A stretch of 12,450 nt of DNA. It comes from JAVBNN01 sp031551525. Its GTDB lineage: Bacteria > Bacillota > Negativicutes > Acidaminococcales > JAISLQ01. The position numbers and the translations under genes are program-made. Under the pieces are notes generated by a model. That model was not told the origin of the DNA, searched no databases, and saw only the letters and a list, made by a program, of their open reading frames with translations. Within the stretch, counting starts at the first letter, position 1, and each line of letters begins with the position of its first letter. Location of the stretch: contig JAVBNN010000044.1 in NCBI GenBank assembly GCA_031551525.1, forward strand, positions 1 to 12,450. Direction: 5' to 3'. This document shows positions 7,027 to 12,450 of this stretch, piece by piece.

Positions 7027-7860
7027 TCAAACCAGCAATTCACCTGCAAAAACTTTTACCGCCGGACCGGTCATATAAACATGGTTATTTTCTTCCGACC
7101 ACTCAATGAATAAACTCCCGCCGTCCAACACCACTTCGGCCTCCCGGCCGGTCTTGCCTCCCAGCACCCCCGCAACTACTGTAGCGCAAGAGCCGGTACC
7201 GCAGGCCAGCGTTACTCCGGCGCCGCGCTCCCACACCCTCATACGAACTTTTTTTGCATCCAGTGCTTCGGCAAACTCTATGTTGGCTTTCGCCGGAAAT
7301 ATTTCGTGCTTTTCAAGCAATGGCCCTACTTGCAGTAAGTCAATAGCGGAAATGCTGTCCACATATATAACAAAATGGGGATTTCCCATCGATACTCCAT
7401 GCCCGGAGAATTTTTGCCCGCCTGCGTCCAGTTCGGCTTGTGCCGCAGATTCTGCATCGCCCAGCATGGGGATCTGTCCTCGTTTAAGTTTTGGCTCGCC
7501 CATATCCACCCGCACCTTTGCTACTTTGCCATCTTCTACAAGCAAACGGGGTTTCATGAGCCCGGCCAAAGTTTCCACTGTCATGTCGAGTTTATCCACC
7601 CGTCCGGTTTCATACATATGTTTGGCCGCGCAACGTATAAGATTTCCGCACATTTCAGCTTCGCTGCCGTCCGAATTAATGAGACGCATACGAAAATCCG
7701 CCTGGTCGCTTGTTTCCAAAAGGCACAGTCCATCAGCGCCTATGCCAAAATTGCGGTCGCATACCTTTTGGGCAAAGCCCTTTATATCATTATGCGTAAA
7801 ATTTATTTCGTCGGGTATGATAAAATCATTGCCCAAACCTTGCCATTTCGTAAATTTCAA
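7027..7860 (-). CDS. dapF: Diaminopimelate epimerase DapF
   Basis: DapF converts LL- to meso-diaminopimelate, the direct precursor of lysine and of the peptidoglycan cross-linking residue. The enzyme uses two cysteines as acid and base without a cofactor. Both are present in the 277-residue protein: Cys71 in EMCGNLIRC and Cys220 in ACGTGSCA. The N-terminal KFTKWQGLGNDF and the GIGADGL motif are also typical. The residue after CGN is Leu where many family members have Gly or Ala. The start is taken as TTG (7860), since GAGG lies eight bases upstream and the product then begins MKFTKWQGLGNDF like its relatives; a GTG at 7869 would overlap the Shine-Dalgarno. It is transcribed divergently from rqcH and closed by its own terminator. 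Confidence 0.96.
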   Translation of the reverse strand: MKFTKWQGLGNDFIIPDEINFTHNDIKGFAQKVCDRNFGIGADGLCLLETSDQADFRMRLINSDGSEAEMCGNLIRCAAKHMYETGRVDKLDMTVETLAGLMKPRLLVEDGKVAKVRVDMGEPKLKRGQIPMLGDAESAAQAELDAGGQKFSGHGVSMGNPHFVIYVDSISAIDLLQVGPLLEKHEIFPAKANIEFAEALDAKKVRMRVWERGAGVTLACGTGSCATVVAGVLGGKTGREAEVVLDGGSLFIEWSEENNHVYMTGPAVKVFAGELLV

Positions 7861-7921
7861 AAAAACCACCTCGTAATATTATAATAAAATAGTGAAATAA
7901 AATCCATCTTTTCTGATTATT

Positions 7922-7950
7922 ATTGTATCATGCCGCGTCAAATTCTTCAA
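7922..7950 (-). promoter_or_regulatory. Candidate dapF promoter
   Basis: On the minus strand TTGAAG (-35, 7945-7950) and TACAAT (-10, 7922-7927) have a 17-base spacer. Transcription would begin near 7915, giving a leader of about 55 bases. A closer TATAAT at 7878-7883 has no good -35 and would leave no room for the ribosome binding site, so I prefer this one. Confidence 0.6.
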
Positions 7951-7958
7951 GTACGTAT

Positions 7959-7987
7959 TTGACCGGCACAGTTATCTGGCATATACT
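7959..7987 (+). promoter_or_regulatory. Candidate rqcH promoter
   Basis: TTGACC (-35, 7959-7964) and TATACT (-10, 7982-7987) are 17 bases apart, each matching five of six consensus positions. The start would be near 7994, leaving about 25 bases to the ATG with an AGGAG at 8006-8010. Its -35 lies only nine bases from the -35 of the divergent dapF promoter. Confidence 0.75.
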
Positions 7988-8018
7988 GAAAACAATCACC
8001 AGAGTAGGAGAACTTTCA

Positions 8019-9746
8019 ATGAATATAGAAGGAATAACGTTACATCTACATAAAAATTTTCTCATAGAAAAACTTTTGGGCGCTCGGGTGGACAAAATAT
8101 ATCAACCTGACCGTATGTCTATTTTATTTCAAGTACGCAACCATAATCAAAATATGTTTCTTTATGCAAATTGCGGCGGGGAAGCCCCCCACATCCGTCT
8201 AGTGGATAAAGCCCCGGAAAATCCCGAAGTCCCCCCTCCTTTTTGCATGCTCTTGCGCAAACACTTGGAAAACGGGCGCATAACACAAATCAGCCAGCCC
8301 AGGCTCGACCGAGTGATAATATTTGATATAGATACCTTAGGACAGGGAAACGCCATAATAACCAAGCAACTAGTTTTTGAACTGACCGGTAAAAGCAGCA
8401 ATATTATTTTTTTGCAGGATGAAATCATTATGGGCTGTACCAAACAGATAAACGCCATGACCAGCCGCTACCGCCAAATACTGCCGGGCCGTCCATATTT
8501 GCCGCCGCCTCCGCAAAGCGGCCTGGATATCTTGACTCATACTGCAAGTGAAATAACAAAAACCATCACCGCCAGCAAGAAGCCTTTGCTCAATGCGGTG
8601 GTCAGCGCTACTTTAGGCATAGGGCCGGTTTCTGCCGGTGAAATTATTTGGCGTGCCGGTTTGCCGCCAAACATGTTCCCTGATCAGCTTGATGATAAAG
8701 ACCGCCAGGCACTCGACGAGGTCATAAACAGCATATTTACGCTCATAAAACATGGGGATGCCCCGGCATATGTCGCGCTCGATGGCAACAGTCACTTACT
8801 TGCGCTCACACCTTTTTCCCCCGATCACCTGTCGCCCGCTACAGTAAAGTCCTTCCCTACCGTCAACCAGGCTATCGAATACGCTCTGCGGCTTCAGCGG
8901 GTAAAGCCTGAAACTAATGCTCTCCTCGGCAAACAACTACGGTCAGAAATAGCCAAGATCGAAAAAAAAATACTGCTACTCGAACAGGAATTGGAAACAG
9001 CGGAAAATGCCGATGATTTGCGTAATTTTGCAGACAATATCATGTCCCAACCCCACCTTATACCTAAAGGGGCCAGTGAATGTACACTAACAGACCTCCT
9101 GAGCAGGCGCCCTCTACATATAGCGTTGAACCCCTTGCTAAATCCGATAGAAAATGCCCAACAATATTATAAATCTTACAATAAAGCCCGGCGCGCGGTC
9201 GAGCAGCTAAAAAAGCAACTCTACGCAAGCGGTGATTTTCTTGAGTATTTGTCCAGTGTGGAGTTTGCCCTCAATCAAAACCCTACTATTAATGAACTTG
9301 CTGAAATAAAAAGCGAACTGGTTGGAGTTGGTCTGTTGAAAGAAAAAAAATCCCGCCCTCCCCGCCTGTCTGCCAGCCCACCTGTCAAGCTGACTCGTCC
9401 ATCTGGCGCGGTGATCTATATAGGAAAAAATAACCGTCAAAATGACCAGTTGACTTTCAAAATAGCCAAACCAAGCGATATCTGGCTGCATGCCAAAAAT
9501 ATCCCCGGTTCGCATGTCATCCTTCAGTCAGCCGGTACTCCGTCCGAAGAAGATATCCGGGATGCGGCTCTTTTAGCCGCCTGGTTCAGTAAGGCCAAAG
9601 GTTCTTCCAACATCCCCATCGACTATACGCTAAAAAAATATGTAAGAAAACCTTCCGGGGCCAAGCCGGGTTTTGTTATTTACGAAAACCAGAAAACTAT
9701 ACAGGTAACTACAGATGAAGAAAATTTAAAAAATCTGTTAGGTTAA
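8019..9746 (+). CDS. rqcH: RqcH, ribosome quality control NFACT protein (FbpA/YloA family)
   Basis: RqcH binds large ribosomal subunits blocked by peptidyl-tRNA and recruits tRNA-Ala to add C-terminal alanine tails that mark the stalled peptide for degradation. It is the bacterial relative of yeast Rqc2 and human NEMF. Older annotations call it fibronectin-binding protein. The 575-residue protein has the NFACT-N domain (VPPPFCMLLRKHLENGRI at 71-88; the Asp97-Arg98 pair in LDRVIIF), a middle region with HhH-like and coiled-coil segments (long Lys/Glu-rich helices around residues 300-340 and 375-400), and a C-terminal NFACT-R domain (about 460-555) with IYIGKNNRQND and DIWLHAKNIPGSHVIL. The ATG at 8019 was chosen because AGGAG lies eight bases upstream and Asp-Arg then falls exactly at 97-98, as in characterised RqcH. 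An upstream in-frame ATG (7923) precedes the promoter. Confidence 0.95.
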   Translation: MNIEGITLHLHKNFLIEKLLGARVDKIYQPDRMSILFQVRNHNQNMFLYANCGGEAPHIRLVDKAPENPEVPPPFCMLLRKHLENGRITQISQPRLDRVIIFDIDTLGQGNAIITKQLVFELTGKSSNIIFLQDEIIMGCTKQINAMTSRYRQILPGRPYLPPPPQSGLDILTHTASEITKTITASKKPLLNAVVSATLGIGPVSAGEIIWRAGLPPNMFPDQLDDKDRQALDEVINSIFTLIKHGDAPAYVALDGNSHLLALTPFSPDHLSPATVKSFPTVNQAIEYALRLQRVKPETNALLGKQLRSEIAKIEKKILLLEQELETAENADDLRNFADNIMSQPHLIPKGASECTLTDLLSRRPLHIALNPLLNPIENAQQYYKSYNKARRAVEQLKKQLYASGDFLEYLSSVEFALNQNPTINELAEIKSELVGVGLLKEKKSRPPRLSASPPVKLTRPSGAVIYIGKNNRQNDQLTFKIAKPSDIWLHAKNIPGSHVILQSAGTPSEEDIRDAALLAAWFSKAKGSSNIPIDYTLKKYVRKPSGAKPGFVIYENQKTIQVTTDEENLKNLLG

Positions 9747-9750
9747 AAAT

Positions 9751-9782
9751 AAAAGTACGGCTTTATTGCAAGCCGTACTTTT
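9751..9782. terminator. Bidirectional terminator between rqcH and the PAP2 gene
   Basis: AAAAGTACGGCTT (9751-9763) and AAGCCGTACTTTT (9770-9782) form a perfect 13-pair stem with a 6-base loop. T-runs on both strands fit termination of rqcH (plus) and of the convergent PAP2 gene (minus). It starts four bases after the rqcH stop and ends five bases before the PAP2 stop. Confidence 0.92.
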
Positions 9783-9787
9783 ATGCT

Positions 9788-10537
9788 TTAATTTTCTAAC
9801 GGTTCTTTCGGCAGATCAGGCATGGCAAACTTTTTATGCCAACGAGGCAATAGCATCGGTTCCTCAACAAACCGGGCTATCGCAAGTATGATAAACCAGG
9901 CCAAAATAGTGCTAAACAGTGTATGGCTCAAAAAATGCTCTCCACGCAACATTTGGTATATACCCATGTACCAGCCGACGCCCAGCCCCCCCAGCAGGAC
10001 CAGTCGGCGGTGTGTGTGTTTGGTAAAACAAAAATACAGCGCCATCAAAGCCAGTCCTCCACTGGCGTGTCCGGCCGGAAAGCCACGGCCAATATCTGTC
10101 TGCGTGAAATTTTGCGGATAGTGTTTCAGGGCGGGAGCATAGGGATAGGGCCCTCCATAACGTTCTATCTGATAGGGGCAATATACATTGGTGACTGCTT
10201 TTAACCCGCCGACTGTTGCGGGTATCAAGGCCAGCGCCAAGATGATCTTTAAGGCATTTTTCCGCCAGCCTACATATTTTCCTGTTTTCCATGAATATGC
10301 TAAAAAGCATAAGTTAAATACACCAAAGGCGATAATCAGCAATTTGGGGAGAGCGTACAGCAATATGCCCCATTTAGTGTGAAATTCCCTGCTTATCAGC
10401 CAAGTCCCACTATCAGGCAAAAAAAACATGTCCTCTAACCAGATGTCAAGGGAAGTGAAACTTTCCAGCCATAATACCGCCCCTAAGCCAAGCAAACAAC
10501 AGACTGCCTGTTGCAAAAATTTTATATTTTTGTCCAT
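9788..10537 (-). CDS. PAP2-superfamily membrane phosphatase (possibly lipid A 1-phosphate type)
   Basis: PAP2 enzymes hydrolyse or transfer phosphate groups of lipids at the membrane outer face. This 249-residue protein has about six hydrophobic segments (roughly residues 10-25, 57-82, 95-112, 158-172, 178-195 and 206-222). The active-site motifs are in order but in a variant form. KAVTNVYCP (113-121) replaces the KX6RP pattern, and is followed by a conserved-looking ERYGG. PAGHAS (154-159) replaces PSGH. RGEHFLSH (198-205) replaces SRX5H. I recall this CP...GHAS...RGxHFxSH pattern from a PAP2 subgroup near lipid A 1-phosphatases/phosphotransferases, but undecaprenyl-diphosphate or phosphatidylglycerophosphate phosphatase cannot be excluded. 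GGAGG seven bases before the ATG supports the start. It stands alone, convergent with rqcH. Confidence 0.85.
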   Translation of the reverse strand: MDKNIKFLQQAVCCLLGLGAVLWLESFTSLDIWLEDMFFLPDSGTWLISREFHTKWGILLYALPKLLIIAFGVFNLCFLAYSWKTGKYVGWRKNALKIILALALIPATVGGLKAVTNVYCPYQIERYGGPYPYAPALKHYPQNFTQTDIGRGFPAGHASGGLALMALYFCFTKHTHRRLVLLGGLGVGWYMGIYQMLRGEHFLSHTLFSTILAWFIILAIARFVEEPMLLPRWHKKFAMPDLPKEPLEN

Positions 10538-10605
10538 AGATGCACCTCCGGCTTTTCTATGGATAAGAATACAGATTTTTTTTGAAATTCGTCTGAAAAA
10601 CTCAA

Positions 10606-10640
10606 GGGCTTGTCACCTGCTACGCACAGACGACAAGCCC
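10606..10640 (-). terminator. Long hairpin between fabK and the PAP2 gene, possible fabK terminator
   Basis: GGGCTTGTC (10606-10614) and GACAAGCCC (10632-10640) form a perfect 9-pair stem with a 17-base loop. On the minus strand the 3' arm is followed by TTGAGTTTTT, an imperfect T-tract. It lies 80 bases after the fabK stop and 69 bases before the PAP2 start. A competing 6-pair stem is possible between CGTCTG (10590-10595) and CAGACG (10627-10632), which would disrupt it. Terminator is the simplest reading. The rest of the 10538-10720 gap holds only the PAP2 ribosome binding site and no convincing promoter. Confidence 0.5.
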
Positions 10641-10720
10641 TCACACGACTTAATTTAATTTTCATTGGGCTTTTTGGTGTCACTGCAAAGTTACACGTGC
10701 AGTTTTTATCGTCAACTATT

Positions 10721-11662
10721 TTACAAGGTGATATTGACCGCATGGGCCAGAGTTGCTTTTGCTTCGGCAATAATACGCTCCACTACTTCTTTGCAGGGTT
10801 TTATATCATTGAGTACGTGTAGGCTTTCTCCCACCTGTACGGCGCCGTTTTCCATATCACCTTCCACCGACCCCTTGTAATTGGTGCCGGTCGCCAGTTT
10901 ATTAAGTTCGTCCTGTGGCGCGCCGCTCACTTCTAAAGCCAGGAACCGTTCGGTAAAAGCATTTTTCAGGCTGCGAACGCCATAGTTGCGGGAATAACCG
11001 GTAACTACCGAGTCCGTATCCACGGCATCCATTATTTTTTGTTTAAAAGCTGGATGCACCGGGCATTCATCGGTAAGCAAAAAGCGCGAGCCCATCTGCA
11101 CTCCGGAAGCGCCCATCAAAAGCGCCGCCGCCATGGCGCGCCCGTCGGAAATACCTCCGGCAACAACTACCGGTATCTTGACCAAGGGGATCACATTGCT
11201 CATGAGCGCCATGGTAGTCATAGTGCCTATATGGCCTCCCCCCTCCATGCCTTCGATGACACAAGCGTCTGCACCTTTTTCTTCTACGCGTTTGGCCAGT
11301 TTTACGTTAGGCACAACAGGTATGGCTTTGACTCCGCTCTTTTTAAGCTGCTCCAAATAGGGTACTGGATTGCCCGCGCCAATAGTCATAAAAGCTACTT
11401 TTTCCGCACAGGCTATGTCTACAATCTTTTCCACATCACGGGTCATGAGTGTGATATTTATACCAAATGGTTTATCTGTCAGCTTTTTGGCCTTTCTTAT
11501 TTCTTCCTGCGACCATTCAGGCGTACGCCCGCCAGTACCGATAATTCCGGCAGCCCCGGCATTGGATACCGCAGCAGCCAATGTTGCATCTGATGACCAA
11601 GCCATCCCTCCTTGAATAATTGGATATTTTATGCCTAACAACTCTGTTAAACGATTCTGCAT
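10721..11662 (-). CDS. fabK: Enoyl-ACP reductase II FabK (FMN-dependent)
   Basis: FabK is the FMN-containing reductase that completes each cycle of type II fatty acid elongation, an alternative to FabI that resists triclosan. The 313-residue TIM-barrel protein begins with RLTELLGIKYPIIQGGMAW (GGM at 18-20, FMN contact). It carries EGMEGGGHIGT (137-147), whose His144 coincides with the catalytic His144 of Streptococcus pneumoniae FabK, then AGGISDGR (168-175) and MGSRFL (190-195) for phosphate binding. The related nitronate monooxygenases share the fold, but length and the EGMEGGGHIG motif favour FabK. The ATG at 11662 was chosen: AAGGAG lies nine bases upstream, while an ATG three codons earlier directly touches the Shine-Dalgarno. 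It is not beside other fab genes in this window and is divergent from the right-end gene. Confidence 0.92.
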   Translation of the reverse strand: MQNRLTELLGIKYPIIQGGMAWSSDATLAAAVSNAGAAGIIGTGGRTPEWSQEEIRKAKKLTDKPFGINITLMTRDVEKIVDIACAEKVAFMTIGAGNPVPYLEQLKKSGVKAIPVVPNVKLAKRVEEKGADACVIEGMEGGGHIGTMTTMALMSNVIPLVKIPVVVAGGISDGRAMAAALLMGASGVQMGSRFLLTDECPVHPAFKQKIMDAVDTDSVVTGYSRNYGVRSLKNAFTERFLALEVSGAPQDELNKLATGTNYKGSVEGDMENGAVQVGESLHVLNDIKPCKEVVERIIAEAKATLAHAVNITL

Positions 11663-11721
11663 TTTCTTCATCTCCTTATATTATGAAATAGGTTTGTCAA
11701 AGGATGACGCGCTTTGTAACT

Positions 11722-11751
11722 AGTATCGCAGAAAACATGTGACACTGTCAA
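11722..11751 (-). promoter_or_regulatory. Candidate fabK promoter with palindrome over the -35
   Basis: On the minus strand a perfect TTGACA -35 (11746-11751) and a GATACT -10 (11722-11727) are 18 bases apart, with about 50 bases of leader to follow. An 11-base palindrome, TGACACTGTCA (11740-11750), covers most of the -35, which would suit a repressor site. It does not match the FapR or FabT boxes I know. Confidence 0.5.
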
Positions 11752-11808
11752 ATATAATAAAAATACCGTTAAATATTTATTTAAACAGCTAGTTTTTTAA
11801 AAAAATTA

Positions 11809-11817
11809 TGTTATACT
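11809..11817 (+). promoter_or_regulatory. Extended -10 promoter of the right-end gene
   Basis: TG, one base, then TATACT (11812-11817) forms an extended -10 element. No good -35 is seen at the right distance (TAGTTT at 11790 is poor), which is common for extended -10 promoters. The start would fall near 11824, inside the inverted repeat that begins at the last -10 base. Confidence 0.6.
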
Positions 11818-11836
11818 AGTTAGCGTAAGCTAACTA
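11817..11836. promoter_or_regulatory. Perfect inverted repeat at -10/+1, probable repressor operator
   Basis: TAGTTAGC (11817-11824), GTAA (11825-11828) and GCTAACTA (11829-11836) form a perfect 8+8 inverted repeat. It overlaps the end of the -10 box and the predicted start site, and ends 25 bases before the TTG start codon. RNA starting near 11824 would contain only the right arm, so a DNA operator is more likely than an RNA hairpin. The TTAG/CTAA arms faintly recall DtxR/IdeR-type boxes, but the spacing differs; the regulator is unknown. Confidence 0.6.
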
Positions 11837-11860
11837 ATCTTTGTTGAAAGGACGAGTATT

Positions 11861-12450
11861 TTGGCGCCTATTTTTGCTTTAGACGACAGCATCTACAAGA
11901 TTACCGAGAAGTACCCCGAAACCATCCCCTTCTTTGTCAACAACGGGTTTCCCAATTTCGCCGACCCGCAATTACGTGCCGGACTTGGCAAAAATATCTC
12001 CCTGTGTTCGGCATTGACCAGCAAAAAAATAAACGGCGAACTTTTTATTCAAAAACTGCGCGATATAATTGGTCAAGGCGATATCCGTATGGAAAACGGT
12101 CTCACCGAAGCCAAAAGTGAAACTGGCGGCGATATAAGGGTCGAAGGTGTACTGCCATGTCCTATCCGAATTCCGCTTCTTGACACCTTCAGCGCCTGGT
12201 TTAAGGAAAACCAGAAAAACCTTCCCTGCTCTGCCGATTATGATTTAAAGCCAGCCAGCATGGGCGTAGGCTGGATAAAAGAACGTATATTGGCTAATAC
12301 TGAAAACCGCGAGGAACTTCTTACAGATCTTTTTATGTCGGCTGGTTTTGAGTTGTTTTTTGAAAATAACCTGGTAAAAAAATACAAGGATAAAGACGTT
12401 TTTGCTGATATAAGCGGCATCAACCGTTTAAACAAAGATTTTGACAATCA
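11861..12450 (+). CDS. 5' part of a cytoplasmic DUF1858/ScdA_N-like protein, possibly with a solute-binding-like domain
   Basis: The frame is open from a TTG at 11861 to the window end (196 codons visible). An AAAGGA site at 11847-11852 with eight bases of spacing supports this start, and an in-frame stop at 11831 limits upstream extension. No signal peptide or membrane segment is seen, so the product is probably cytoplasmic. Residues 5-~70 (SIYKITEKYPETIPFFVNNGF, a second helix pair to about QKLRDI) resemble the small helical DUF1858/ScdA_N domain, though without its usual cysteines. After a short charged stretch, VEGVLPCPIRIPLLDTF (about 90-106) and SAGFELFFEN recall proteins annotated as ABC-type substrate-binding components, from memory only. 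The cut end prevents a firm call. An operator-like repeat sits on its promoter. Confidence 0.7.
   Translation, partial: MAPIFALDDSIYKITEKYPETIPFFVNNGFPNFADPQLRAGLGKNISLCSALTSKKINGELFIQKLRDIIGQGDIRMENGLTEAKSETGGDIRVEGVLPCPIRIPLLDTFSAWFKENQKNLPCSADYDLKPASMGVGWIKERILANTENREELLTDLFMSAGFELFFENNLVKKYKDKDVFADISGINRLNKDFDN

Noticed and set aside
7106..7876. 256-codon plus-strand frame opposite dapF
   Set aside because: Ser/Pro-rich antisense of dapF, whose own catalytic motifs are intact.
7878..7883. TATAAT on the minus strand close to dapF as its -10
   Set aside because: No adequate -35, and the start site would fall on the ribosome binding site; the promoter at 7922-7950 fits better.
7923..8018. 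In-frame upstream extension of rqcH from the ATG at 7923
   Set aside because: It includes the promoter, lacks a Shine-Dalgarno, and would shift the conserved Asp-Arg pair away from 97-98.
10682..10708. Stem ACTGCA/TGCAGT followed by T residues just past fabK
   Set aside because: The T-run is on the plus strand, the wrong direction for fabK, and no plus-strand gene lies upstream to need a terminator.
11039..11593. 184-codon plus-strand frame opposite fabK
   Set aside because: Antisense shadow of fabK with no family signature.
1..12450. Mobile elements, CRISPR arrays, tRNA or rRNA genes, toxin-antitoxin or defence genes
   Set aside because: Looked for on both strands and found no repeats, tRNA-like folds, transposase or defence motifs.

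Overview
The window looks like chromosomal DNA from a Firmicutes (Bacillota) bacterium, most likely a diderm one of the Negativicutes type. Three things point to Firmicutes: the gene order yicC-remA-gmk-rpoZ-coaBC-metK-priA, an S-box (SAM-I) riboswitch in front of metK, and an RqcH/NFACT gene. The diderm suggestion is inference. It rests mainly on a PAP2 phosphatase whose motif pattern resembles lipid A 1-phosphate enzymes, and on FabK as the enoyl-ACP reductase. I see no insertion sequence, CRISPR array, tRNA, rRNA or prophage gene. The window is almost entirely housekeeping DNA.

Left part (1-6901, all minus strand). Read in the direction of transcription, a gene for an exported protein with a long charged linker comes first. 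It is followed at gaps of 13-24 bases by yicC (endoribonuclease), remA (DNA-binding regulator), gmk (guanylate kinase), rpoZ (RNA polymerase omega) and coaBC (coenzyme A synthesis). Right after the coaBC stop there is a good sigma-A type promoter, a complete SAM-I riboswitch and its terminator, and then metK (SAM synthetase). A metK terminator follows, and then the first 389 codons of priA (replication restart helicase), which is cut by the window edge inside the DExH box.

Middle (6976-9782). dapF (minus, lysine and peptidoglycan precursor synthesis) ends in its own terminator. It is divergent from rqcH (plus, ribosome-associated quality control). The intergenic region holds two back-to-back promoters, each with a 17-base spacer. 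rqcH ends at a perfect bidirectional terminator.

Right part (9783-12450). A membrane PAP2 phosphatase gene and fabK, both on minus, are separated by 183 bases containing a long hairpin. fabK is divergent from a plus-strand gene, cut by the window end, that encodes an apparently cytoplasmic protein: a short DUF1858/ScdA_N-like helical domain joined to what may be a solute-binding-protein-like domain. Its promoter carries a perfect 8+8 inverted repeat directly at the -10/+1 region, so it is probably repressor controlled.

No clearly new multi-gene system is visible. The best candidates for something undescribed are the linker-bearing exported protein that heads the housekeeping operon, and the operator-controlled DUF1858-type gene at the right end. 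Several genes use TTG or GTG starts (yicC, dapF, coaBC, the right-end gene). I chose these from Shine-Dalgarno spacing and family N-termini, so some starts are shorter than the longest open frame.
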